From Axinella damicornis (Eukaryota; Porifera; Demospongiae; Axinellida; Axinellidae): a stretch of 64,000 nucleotides of DNA. The stretch is taken from assembly GCA_963931865.1 (NCBI GenBank), contig OZ007510.1:4355366-4419365 (forward strand), given 5' to 3'. Positions within the stretch are counted from its first letter, which is position 1; each line of letters starts with the position of its first letter. Below, piece after piece: positions 11,931 through 42,400 of this stretch. The notes beneath the pieces are model-generated. The model ran no database searches and was not told the origin of the DNA. It was given only the letters and a program-made list of their open reading frames with translations. The translations under genes were made by a program, and so were the position numbers.

Positions 11931-12871
11931 ACATAACACATTGAGGTCCATTTCAGCATATCACCTAACCTGTCATTTATATGGAGCACTTAAGCAATCA
12001 TCTGTGTTGCTCATCCGTGTATATATTATTGTCAACGGAAACGGTAGGCCTGGGAACGAGGCTAACGATTCCCTAGCACGAAGCCATTTTGATGCAACCA
12101 CACCACCAGAGGTCACGCTCAAGTTCAAGTTCATCGAATAACCCCAATTAGGGGAACGCTACACATACACACACACAATACAAGTACACAATGTACACAT
12201 AAACACACACGCACATTCCCGAGAGCGAGCAGAAAACAGAGGTATGGTCACCTCAGACACAACAGCATGTATATGCGCCATTACCCTGGAACAAATCTGT
12301 TTCAGTTCCATTGGCCACTCTTCTTGGTCGTGACATGAACAAGGGAGAAGGGACGGACGAACACACAGATATATAGCTTCGGACGAATATTCCTCCAATG
12401 GCATTTGGAAATGTTTCTAGGCTGAGAATGCCAGGTCAAATCTTACATGTCATGATGATCCGGACAAGAGTCCTGGTCTTCATATCTCCAACTCGTTACA
12501 TTCCAATTGGCACGCGTGCCAAATGCGCATGCGCAGTTCACATGCAAACGCACTGATCAGCTGAATCCTTGTGAATCCATCGTCTGGTGCCTCACAACTG
12601 CTGCGAGGAATTTCTACCAACCTGTTCTTGCCAAGATCTATCGTGACTATGCCACATGGAGGCGTGAATGGCTTTCTTTTCATGACGTAACTACAGTGCA
12701 GAACATGTACCAATACTGTGAGTGAGGCTAGAGTGTTGGAATAGTGGTGGAAATAGAATGAAGCCTGCTCAGTGCCCAGCAGAAGGTTCACATCCATCAT
12801 GAGGAACGAGGCTAACATGGCATTAATAAAATCTGACATCAGGCCCAGTACCCCCGTACTCTTACGGTGAC
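11931..12871. other. Non-coding stretch, no gene recognised
   Basis: CA-rich sequence lies at about 12165-12215 and a GCGCATGCGCAG motif near 12527. Some frames remain open here, but none shows a family motif or a clean splice structure. Confidence 0.4.
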
Positions 12872-13223
12872 CAGGGGCAGCGGCACGTATTTACAATTGG
12901 GGGGGCAAGCCAGTGGCGTAGCCTATGCACGCTGCTGAAGGCAGTGCATAGAGGTGCGTAGTGCCGATCAGTCCGCGCAAAGCGCGGAAATTTTTTTCGC
13001 CTTCATTTTTCAGTTATCAGGATGGGCTCTCGTGGCACCTTCGTGCTTGTACTGCACGTTCCAGATGTATGAGGATCGATGCTGCGCCAGATCAGCAACT
13101 CGATTCGCGTACATCACAAGGTTAGCCGAGTCAGCCTAGTACTAAGTATAGGGCAGCTGTTGGCTGTTTAATAGTAGCTAGCTATGAGTTAGGGGGGGCG
13201 ATGCCCCCCCTAAATATTTTTTT

Positions 13224-13264
<41 letters not shown>

Positions 13265-13307
13265 CTTGCCCCCTTTGCCCCCCCCCCCCCCCGTGCCACC
13301 GCCCCTG
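12872..13307. mobile_element. Inverted-repeat element ending CAGGGGCRGYGGCACG, with inner poly-G/poly-C
   Basis: The left end is CAGGGGCAGCGGCACG; the right end, reverse-complemented, is CAGGGGCGGTGGCACG. Both flanks carry GTGAC. Inside, from about 12910, there is CAGTGGCGTAGCC followed by a block shared with the hAT-like MITE at 47093 (TCAGTTATCAGGATGGGCTC). One element has apparently inserted into or fused with another. A poly-G run of about 38 bases and a poly-C run lie at 13227-13292. Confidence 0.65.
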
Positions 13308-13390
13308 GTGACGTTGTATGTATCATGACTAATTAAGTAGTTACACATTTCATGCGCTTGAAAAAGTACATGTACACAAACTACCAGAGG

Positions 13391-13657
13391 TAGAGGCAAA
13401 AAATTAAAATTCTCCCAAAAATTAAAAAGGATTTAGTGATGGCCTGTCACATTTGGAATTATTCACCTCTCGAAAAAGCTAAGAAACAAGGAGAATGCCA
13501 TTAACCAGGCTCAGTCTCATCCCATCCCTAAATTCTACATTTTTCAATGGGATGGGACTGAGCCTGGTTAAGCTTTTTCGAGAGGTTGAATAATTCCGAA
13601 TGTGACAGGCCATCACTAAATCCTTTTTAATTTTTGGGAGAAAAGTTTTTGCCTCTA
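13391..13657. repeat. Long near-perfect palindrome (fold-back element)
   Basis: The left arm starts TAGAGGCAAAAA and the right arm ends TTTTTGCCTCTA. Between them GGATTTAGTGATGGCCTGTC, TTATTCACCTCTCGAAAAAG and TTAACCAGGCTCAGTCTCAT all recur inverted, centred near 13537. The left arm has an extra block of about 20 bases (AAACAAGGAGAATG). A transcript would fold into a hairpin of more than 100 bp. Confidence 0.9.
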
Positions 13658-14469
13658 GTCTTCTATGGAGATAGCTAGCATCTTCTATGGCGATAGCATC
13701 TTCTATGACAATCTCGGCAGATGCAACAATGCACCAACAATGCTTCATGAATCGAACAAAATGTGATTGTCATGTAGTCTTCTTATAAAGGCTTATCAGT
13801 GATGCAGGCACGTTTCGATCGATTCTGCAAATGAGCCTAATGTATTATGGTACACCGAGATGGCAGAGTTTAGTGTACGGAGAATTCCACGGAAAAGAGA
13901 TGTAAATGGAATGGGTCTGTTCTCCCGTAATGCATTGCACGTCATCAAGGAGTGACTAAATTGGTGGCGCTGATTGGTTACTTCAGGCTTTGTGTACATA
14001 GCAACCATGCACGAAAATGGCACAGTGAGAAAGCTGACACTGTCGACCGTGTATCAGCACGTTTCCACTACCAAGGCATTGCCCATCACCGGAAATTGAG
14101 TGCAAGAGCGGAGGAAACATACACAATCTCCTGCATGGTGGGGTACCCCCTCCGTTCTGGCAGAGAGTCGATCACACACAGTTGCAGTTTCAAAATTCAG
14201 CAACATGTAGCTATGGATTGGGGATGTCACCTCTCTATAGCTATTTTGTACAATATCGTTTCACGGCCTTCCTATTTTGTTTAGAAATACAGACAGTGAA
14301 CGTAATTTATTTGCTTGCTGCATAATCATTTTGTATCTTGAATACAAGTAGAAAGATGACTACCATAGCAATTAAGTGCTTCGTATAAATGACGCTGCAT
14401 TTAAAGTAAAATAGGTTATGTTATATGCTGGAATGCGATTTGCCCCTCAAGGGATATGTTATGTGTGCT
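13658..14469. other. Non-coding stretch, nothing recognised
   Basis: No gene, RNA gene or clear repeat boundary was found in this segment. A short frame at 13952-14284 has no recognisable motif. Confidence 0.35.
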
Positions 14470-14982
14470 AGAAGAAGCTGAACTAAGACGGCTGTCCACG
14501 TTTGTCCTAACTGAACTTATATGTCTGCATAGTCTGGTTACTTAGTATCACATATCCTGCATGGGTTTTTTTGGCCATAATAATTTTTAGGCAACACACA
14601 GTTTAGGCAGCCTTAGCTATATATGCAGCTACGTCATGAGTCACGAGTGTTACGTATGGGGAACCATGCACACTGTGACAAAGTAAACAACTTTGTTGAC
14701 AAGTGTTTTCAGGTGAGTAGCTCTTTTAGAATGGATTCTGATGAGTGAGCAGTAAGGAAGTGAATGTTGTTATTGTTGCAACTGTTTAGCCTCATTCCCA
14801 GGCTCCTCCCTGGGAACGAGGCTACCTACAATTGTAATAGTGTTCAGGCACCATTACAAATGTGGGTATTGCCTATTGTTGACCATGTCAGTTGGTCATA
14901 TAGTAGCAGTCAACAATACATGTAGGTTGAGAAATGGCTAGTGCTCCTTGGTTCCTTGATTGGCCTTGATGGATTAATTTAT
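14470..14982 (-). repeat. Right arm of the large inverted repeat
   Basis: This is the reverse complement of 9630-10240 with internal deletions. It retains GTTGTTATTGTTGCAACTG, CAAAGTAAACAACTTTGTTG and GCACCATTACAAATGTGGG, and carries its own CTCATTCCCAGGCTCC hairpin at about 14790-14825. The arms enclose about 4.2 kb with no recognised transposase. Confidence 0.85.
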
Positions 14983-15734
14983 TATTCCAAGGGGCAACCA
15001 CACTCATGTAACTTGAACAAATTATGCATTTGATTGTGTCATGCATGGTTTCATCATTGCAGGTCCACATCCCATTAACTTATAAGGCCTGCCTACCTTA
15101 TGTGCCTACCTCCTCCAAATAATAGATTAGAGAATAGACTATAGCTATGTAGATTAGAATCAACACAATGGAATCAGTAAGGATTGCTGATTGAGGTATG
15201 AATGAAAGCTATAGGGGGAAGGTGCCATAGAAAAACTGGCTTGCAGGGCTCAGCTATAAGGGGTTAGGATCTCCTCCCATCATAGCTACCCACCTGCGGC
15301 CATCTTATACACAGGTAGCTACTTATAAGCACAGCTGATCCTCTAAAACAAAACAACAAGAGCAGCAGCCTAAGTTTTCTTAGGAAAAGTACCTATTATT
15401 CTTTTTGGCCTGAAATTTAATAATATTATTCTAGAATTCTTTTTTGGTAGCTACCTATTATTCTCAAGATTGTGCTAGGATAATCCAAGACCTATTCTTT
15501 GAGGCCATAGTTCTGACACAGCTACACCAGCCAGGCCAGCGCTTCTAGTTTTACTTGTGGGTGCTAAATAAGTGATGCCGCGTTCCAAGAAGGAAGCATG
15601 CATGCGCTTAAAATGGTATGCGCCTAGATTCAAGCCAGGTGCGCTTAGTAAACAGATTTTAAACTAATCATGCGTGTTTGGTTCCGACTACTACTACTAA
15701 TGGATTTCCATGTGCATCCAACCAAAAAGTCAGG

Positions 15735-15746
15735 TATATTATAAAA
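15735..15746 (+). promoter_or_regulatory. TATA box of the M20 dipeptidase gene
   Basis: TATATTATAAAA lies 57-68 bases upstream of the ATG at 15803. A start site about 30 bases downstream would leave a leader of roughly 35 bases. No competing ATG lies in that leader. Confidence 0.55.
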
Positions 15747-15802
15747 GGAACACTCAAATCAACATCCAGTATCTTGACTCGTCGGCATCACAACTTCAAA
15801 TC

Positions 15803-17056
15803 ATGTCGACTTCCGACCACGCAAAGCAAGCAGCTACTGCTACCATCGATGCCAAGAAGGGGGAACTGAACGGAGTTAGCTCCTACATATTCAAAAATCC
15901 TGAGCTGTATTTCCAGGAAACGAAAGCACACCAACGACTAACTGACTACTTGGAGCAGAATGGATTTACTGTGGAGCGTGGGTACAAGCGCATCGCAACG
16001 GCATTCAGGGCAACCTGGGGTACATCTGGACCCAATGTGGGCTTTTTGTGCGAGTACGACTGCGTGGATGAGGATGTTTTGCATGCCTGCGGGCACAATT
16101 TGATTGCAGAGGCTGGAATTGCTGCTGGCATTGGGTTGAAAGCAGCCTTGACGAAATATCCCAGCATAAAGGGAAGAGTCACCATCTACGGTACGCCGGC
16201 TGAAGAAGGAGGTGGTGGTAAGGTCTACCTTCTCAATCGAGGTGCATTTGCCAATGATGTGGATTTCGCCATGATGGTCCACCCCTGCTCGTTTACAGCA
16301 ATCACTCCACAAATTACTACGCTTATGATGCTTGATATTACCTTCATTGGCAAAGCTGCCCATGCAGCTGCATTCCCTTGGGAGGGTATAAATGCACTGG
16401 ATGCAGCTGTGGTCTTCTACAACAGCATATCTTGCCTCCGACAGCAGATGAAGCCTGGCTGGGGTGTGCATGGCATCATAACCAACGGTGGATCAAAACC
16501 CAATGTCATTCCCAATGAGACAACACTGTTCTACCAAATGCAGACCCAAGAATCTGGGGAGCTGAATGAACTATATTTGAAAGTCGTGGATTGCATCGAA
16601 GGCGCTGCCCGTGCCACAGGCTGCACATGTGAATACCAGCAACCGAAGGGTGAGAGGACATACACTGGTCTTCTGAAAAACGATCCCTTGGCAACTGAGT
16701 TTCGAAAGAATCTTATTGCCCTTGGTTATGATCCTGAAGTTCCCATGGATGGTGAACTTGGAACCTGTACAGACATGGGGAATGTATCGCATATCGTCCC
16801 CGGCATCCATCCCATTTACAAAATTGGGACGGGTAACGAATTCAACCACACGATGGAGTTTAAAGGAATAAGCGACATTCCCGCTTCACATGATGAAACC
16901 CTCAATTATGCAAAAGCTCTGGCCCACACTGCTATTGGCGTGCTGACCACTGATGGATTGCTGAGCACGATCAAGACCACATTCCAAGAGAAAATCAAGG
17001 ATGTCTCCCCTGAGGTTATGGCCTTGGTGCATGGTTTTCCCAAGAAGGACAAATGA
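15803..17056 (+). CDS. Peptidase M20 domain-containing protein 2-like dipeptidase, intronless
   Basis: A single 417-residue frame starts MSTSDHAKQ. An upstream in-frame ATG at 15710 lies before the TATA box and is not favoured. M20 metallopeptidase signatures are present: a metal-site block HACGHNLIAEAGIAAGIG, then YGTPAEEGGGGK with the Glu-Glu pair, MVHPC, and the dimerisation-domain region with GKAAHAAAFPWEGINALDA. A late metal-ligand region holds GTGNEFNHTMEF. HACGHN rather than HACGHD is, as I recall it, usual for the PM20D2 branch. PM20D2 cleaves beta-alanyl-lysine and related dipeptides in the cytosol as a metabolite-repair enzyme. Length fits the family (about 430). Unlike every other gene here it has no intron, so a retrocopy or transferred gene is possible, though its own TATA box argues for normal expression. 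Confidence 0.9.
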   Translation: MSTSDHAKQAATATIDAKKGELNGVSSYIFKNPELYFQETKAHQRLTDYLEQNGFTVERGYKRIATAFRATWGTSGPNVGFLCEYDCVDEDVLHACGHNLIAEAGIAAGIGLKAALTKYPSIKGRVTIYGTPAEEGGGGKVYLLNRGAFANDVDFAMMVHPCSFTAITPQITTLMMLDITFIGKAAHAAAFPWEGINALDAAVVFYNSISCLRQQMKPGWGVHGIITNGGSKPNVIPNETTLFYQMQTQESGELNELYLKVVDCIEGAARATGCTCEYQQPKGERTYTGLLKNDPLATEFRKNLIALGYDPEVPMDGELGTCTDMGNVSHIVPGIHPIYKIGTGNEFNHTMEFKGISDIPASHDETLNYAKALAHTAIGVLTTDGLLSTIKTTFQEKIKDVSPEVMALVHGFPKKDK

Positions 17057-17349
17057 GCATATTTGCAGTCTAAAAAACTTGAACGCTAAGTATGTAATGT
17101 CCCTACCCACTTTTGAATTGGGTCATTCCCTCCTTAAGATAATTCTAAGACACTTACCTAAGTTCAGAAATGTAAATTTTGTAGTTGCTGAAGCACTTTT
17201 GCTTAATGCTTATGCTTGACATTCTGCTGAGAACTGTACATGGTTGTAATCATTTTTTTTGCTGCTGATAAAATTTCAGAAAATTATGCTTACTCCTGTG
17301 GCCTGTGTGGCCCCCGTGTGCACCTTGAGCAGGAGTTTACTAAGCATGA

Positions 17350-17355
17350 ATTAAA
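17350..17355 (+). terminator. Possible polyadenylation signal ATTAAA
   Basis: ATTAAA lies about 295 bases after the dipeptidase stop codon and just before the minisatellite. It is the common variant of AATAAA. No other strong signal was seen nearer. Confidence 0.3.
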
Positions 17356-17438
17356 GTTATCATGAAAAGAAGCACACACTAGTGGTAGTTCTGTATCCTT
17401 GCTTGCTACTAAGTACTAAGGAGCATGAGAATAAGGTC

Positions 17439-17850
17439 ATGTTTTCCAGGTTGGCGGCTCCCACAGCTGCTATGTTTTCTAGGTTGGCGGCTCCCACAGC
17501 TGCTATGTTTTCTAGGTTGGCGGCTCCCACAGCTGCTATGTTTTCCAGGTTGGCGGCTCCCACAGCTGCTATGTTTTCTAGGTTGGCGGCTCCCACAGCT
17601 GCTATGTTTTCCAGGTTGGTGGCTCCCACAGCTGCTATGTTTTCCAGGTTGGCGGCTCCCACAGCTGCTATGTTTTCCAGGTTGGCGGCTCCCACAGCTG
17701 CTATGTTTTCTAGGTTGGCGGCTCCCACAGCTGCTATGTTTTCCAGGTTGGCGGCTCCCACAGCTGCTATGTTTTCTAGGTTGGCGGCTCCCACAGCTGC
17801 TATGTTTTCCAGGTTGGCGGCTCCCACAGCTACTATGTTTTCTAGGTTGG
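17439..17850. repeat. 33-bp minisatellite, 12.5 copies
   Basis: The unit starts ATGTTTTCYAGGTTGGCGGC and continues TCCCACAGCTGCT. Copies alternate between TTTTCC and TTTTCT and carry few other changes. Because 33 is a multiple of three and the unit lacks stops in several frames, frames of 149-188 codons stay open on both strands. These are repeat artefacts unless expression is shown; the + frame would encode an 11-residue repeat MFSRLAAPTAA. Confidence 0.95.
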
Positions 17851-18178
17851 CTCGAACAGCATGCATGTGCATAATGCTGTATATTCAGTAGTATTAACAC
17901 TGGACTGTAGACTGCATGGCTGAGAAAGTCAACTGCATGAGTGGCTGCAATGACTGCTGCTGACTGCACACACACTAGTGACTACCCTAATACCTTTGAT
18001 CATCTGCTGCACTCATGCTTCACAGCTGCAATACAACACAGTTAGCTAGCTACAGCAATTTGACAATTAGCTATGAATGCACTTGTGCCAAACTTGCTCA
18101 GGCTCACCCCACAAAGTATTACATTCCTCTAGTAGCTACAATGAATGCCTGATCTCTCTCAACAGAGCTAGCTACATG
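17851..18178. other. Non-coding spacer, nothing recognised
   Basis: The sequence is AT-rich with TAGCTAGC motifs. No gene or clear repeat was identified. Confidence 0.35.
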
Positions 18179-18232
18179 TTAGCCTCGTTCCCAGGCCCGA
18201 GACGGCGAGGAGCCTGAAAAGGAACAAGGCTA
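18179..18232. mobile_element. Hairpin MITE, CTAGYCTCGTTCCCAG family, with 8-bp duplication
   Basis: The 54-bp element TTAGCCTCGTTCCCAGG...GGAACAAGGCTA is flanked on both sides by GCTACATG (18171-18178 and 18233-18240), a perfect 8-bp target duplication. Confidence 0.85.
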
Positions 18233-18837
18233 GCTACATGTATACACTCACTCTACCAAAGTTCAAAGTTCATATAGAGCACAACCCATAGGACATTGGC
18301 ACAGTATATATTACGAAAAAACAACCCACACAACAAACTACAGGTAGCGAAAATGAAGGGCCGAGAAGTAAAGTGGACTATGCCAAAAAAGTGTTGGAAA
18401 TTGTCCGATTTGCATTAGGTATACCCTACGAGCAAGTATGGCTGATCCTGAAGCATGTTATGGGGGGATATTTACTGTTTTGTGGGTTGGTCCACTTTAT
18501 ATACCTGTCAACCCTGTTAATACCTGTTAATGCATAACACTGTTGTGAACTCGTGAAGTCTACCCCTGCTGCGCGCATGCGCACGGGATAATTGCCATAT
18601 CAGGCATTCCGCGTTCCGCGCTGTGGCCTGGGTACGAGGCCGAGGGTAGTTAATGACATGACGATATTCATAGATATAGATAATAGAGCTTTATATTATT
18701 ATCTATGCAATAATGGAGGGGTGTTCTCAGGATGTCAGGTTACAACAATATTTCCGTGGAGTGGCATCGATAAACACAGTGCACGCGGCTATGGCCTAAT
18801 TGCGCTATTGAACTAACTCTGCTACTGAGAGAAACTT

Positions 18838-39238
<20,401 letters not shown>

Positions 39239-39463
39239 AACCATGCAACTCTCTTCCTTTTCTGTACTATACAATGCATGTGTTATGTTTGTAGTCATGT
39301 CCTGTTTGGTGTACAGTGCAGTGTTGACTTTTGTTCTGTGTTTTCTGCATAATACCTGCATAACAAGTTGTTCCGTTCCCATTCCGCGACTGGAACAGAA
39401 TTCGCGTAGACCCTGCATGCGACTAGTTGTATGCGGGGTTACAATAGCTAGCGCACAGAGATC

Positions 39464-42400
39464 ATGAGGCTGCTCGGGAGAATCCGTCTCTCTTCCGCCG
39501 TGAAACTTGCGGTGGTGATGTTGATGTTTCTGTCCAGCTTGACCTACCTTCTGAATTACAGAAGACCCGAAGCGGAGCGAGTGGTGAGTTAATTTGTCGG
39601 TGAACGATCGTACATTCGATTAGGGGCGGTTTATGCTATCATTGTACGTCAATTAGGTGGTCGTTGGGTTATGAAAAACAGTTGCGAGGCAATGAAATTG
39701 GAGAAATGGTGAATGATAATGCGAAGTAGCTGTAATTTTCATGTGGAAAAGAGTCTTGGCTAGCTGTACAGATGTACATACTAAGTGAGCACAACTTACA
39801 TAACACATGAACCAGTGTCAGGATTTCGGGTAAATTACAGCTGCTGGATGACAATAGCATTGTGGAATGCAGTGATGAACACCAGCCCAGTCGGCTTGTT
39901 TATTTCCTTTGTTCTTTTAATTTGTTGCCATTCGGTGTATAATTATAATCCAATTAGCACCATATGGTGTACTGTGTCTTGTTTGCTACCAAATTTGCTG
40001 CTACCCTATGGGCCCAGGCAAAGGCTGTGATATTTCCTCTGCAGAACGTTAGTCAATTCCATTGCAGTTCAGTGACTAAGGTGTCCACTCCTGAATCATT
40101 TGTAATGTAGCTATGACTACCGGTATACCTCATGCGTATGTGTTTATACTTGTCTCCATGCCGCTCATCATCTTCCTGGTGGCAAAGTGGTACTACCACT
40201 TGAGTGCTATGGAGTCATGCCAGGTGTAGTGTCTGTGAAATGGATCTACTATAGGACTATGTTTCTAACCCTACTGTTTGTGGGTTAATCATTGGTTCAA
40301 CCACCACCTCAACAGTGTGTTATATAGACCTGAACAATGATGGATACTCGTAGCTACAGAGAGTGATATGGAAGAAGTGATTATGAGCTAGTCTCGAGAC
40401 CAGCCGAATTTTACGTCATGCCGGGCGTAAAAATGCAGCTGGTCTCGAGACTAATTATGAACGTGGAGGAGCAACCTTTCAGAGGGAAACCATAGATGAA
40501 GCACCAGGAATTCTATTCTGGCTTCTGAAGGCTTTGCAATGAGATGATTCGCCTTGAAGAGCAGCTGTCAGGGCCTACAGAGGTCCTGCTTTCGTGCCAG
40601 ATGTGCGTAACTTCTTGTATTTAAAGGAGGGGGAGTAACCTTGAAACGGAAATGGTGTAAATTAATCCAGTGGTAAATGGGCACTTAGAAGCATTCACAA
40701 AAGCTGCTCGGTCTGAGGTCGAGTTTCGTCTTGGTAGTCTGGGAATGAGACTTGGTTCAGTCCCAGGTTCTCCCTTCTCCACATGAGTGGAATGGCATGG
40801 ATACTGGTGTGTACATAGTAGCTGGAGTCAAATTACTAACGATTGTATGTTGATTCAATATTACCCTGTAGGTACAACGTGTAGGCTCGCACCTGTGCAG
40901 GTTATACCAACCCTGTATGTATATCATGTGACACACAAGGAAGATTTATGAGTGTATCTTGTGGGAGTGATGGCAAAGCTCTGCATACCACCATCAAGCT
41001 CACAGAAACGACAGAAACTTGCTGTGGAGTACAAATAGTGTCCGTAACTGTGATGAGGCACTTCTAAATAGGTGCTCCAATGGAAAGTGCCAAACGATTG
41101 AATCACAGGCATGTGCAGATTTAGTTAACCAAGTGAATGACACACAGATATGTCAGATACAACCAGCACGAGCACAGTGAAATATACAGATATGCCTTGG
41201 GCCGACTGGCAGACCATAGCATTGCTACAAACTAGGGCGCGAAAGACTAGGGTATTTCCCTAATCGACTAATTGGTTTGTAGTTTGCATGACTAATTGAG
41301 TACTAATTGAGCAATGACAGAATGTCATCACTAACTGTGCATAGCACAAATCACTTCACTGACATCAGAAAATATTATTTCAAGTGCACTAGCGTCTCTG
41401 TGTTCTATAGAGAAAGAGGCTGGTCCATCAACTAGTTAAAAGAAATGTAGTCAACAAGCCTTAGTTCATTGATTAGTTGACTAATCGAACAGGACCAAAT
41501 TTCAATTTGGTGACTGTCGTGACTGTCGTAGAGCTCCCAGAGTGTGTCATAGAGCTGGCAGAGTTACTGTCGTAGAGCTCCCATGACGTGTCATCATCCA
41601 TTGCCTGACTGGTTCTTAAACCAGCTGTACACTTGCAAATTGTGAAGAAAAAGAAAATGGCATGAACTGACTCTGAACAGCTGGTACGAACTTGAGGCAG
41701 CTGCCAGCCATGAGCATGTGAGCATGGTGTAGACTGAGCCTTGCCATCATTCCACAATAGGGTCAAGGGCAGGATATTACAGGGGCGTAGCTAGGATTTG
41801 GAGACTGAGGAGACATGGAGTTCTCTGCGCGCGTGAAGTGCACGGTGAAAAATTTTCGAGCTAATTAATTATAATACGCAGTGTGCGCAAACAGTTGCTT
41901 TCGAAATGCTACAGCAATATGCCGGTGCCCGGACTGTCCCAGACTTGCAGCACTATCAGTGTTAAGAGTATACGCCGGCTCATGGTCAGCCTAGCTCCTG
42001 TCTCTGTCATCAGATCGAACGCACATCGTACGCGCGGAGTGTGCGAGACTCCAGACACGCGCGTCATTATCCAGAAAAGTGAGGAGGCAACTGCCTCCCT
42101 TGCCTCATTGCTACATGTAGCTACGCCCTAGTATTACACAGCTAAATGGTCAGGTATAAATATCATTTGGCCAGTTGCACTGTGTAAAACATGTTTATTT
42201 TTCAATGACCAATAGAGAAAACCTTTGCAGAAGAATGTTCAACACTTAGACAAGCAGGATTACGGATTTGATCATGAAATGGACAGAAAAATCCGACGAA
42301 CTGGAGCAATGGAAGGTGTCCCCAGTAATCCTGCTCACGAACCATTTCCATTCTCCGAACAGAATGTGCTGTTTAAGGAAATGGTAGCAGCTAATGCACA

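Larger units (their letters stand above)
39584..42230 (+). other. GalNAc-transferase intron 1
   Basis: The intron separates the membrane anchor from the stem exon. It holds a hairpin MITE (40388-40453), a CGACTAG-type element (41233-41493) and a CAGGGGCGTAGC-type element (41780-42131). No extra exon was recognised. Confidence 0.65.

Noticed and set aside
13200..13300. CRISPR-like or structured RNA element at the G/C-rich block
   Set aside because: No regular repeat-spacer pattern; it is a poly-G/poly-C run inside a transposable element.
17360..17975. Four long frames on both strands over the minisatellite
   Set aside because: They arise because the 33-bp unit lacks stops; no start context, splice signal or conservation supports translation.
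18573..18582. GCGCATGCGC as an NRF1 site for the JAK-like promoter
   Set aside because: The same CCCC..GCGCATGCGC..GGGG motif recurs at 33705 and elsewhere in repeat-like contexts, so it is probably part of a repeat; no other promoter evidence supports it.
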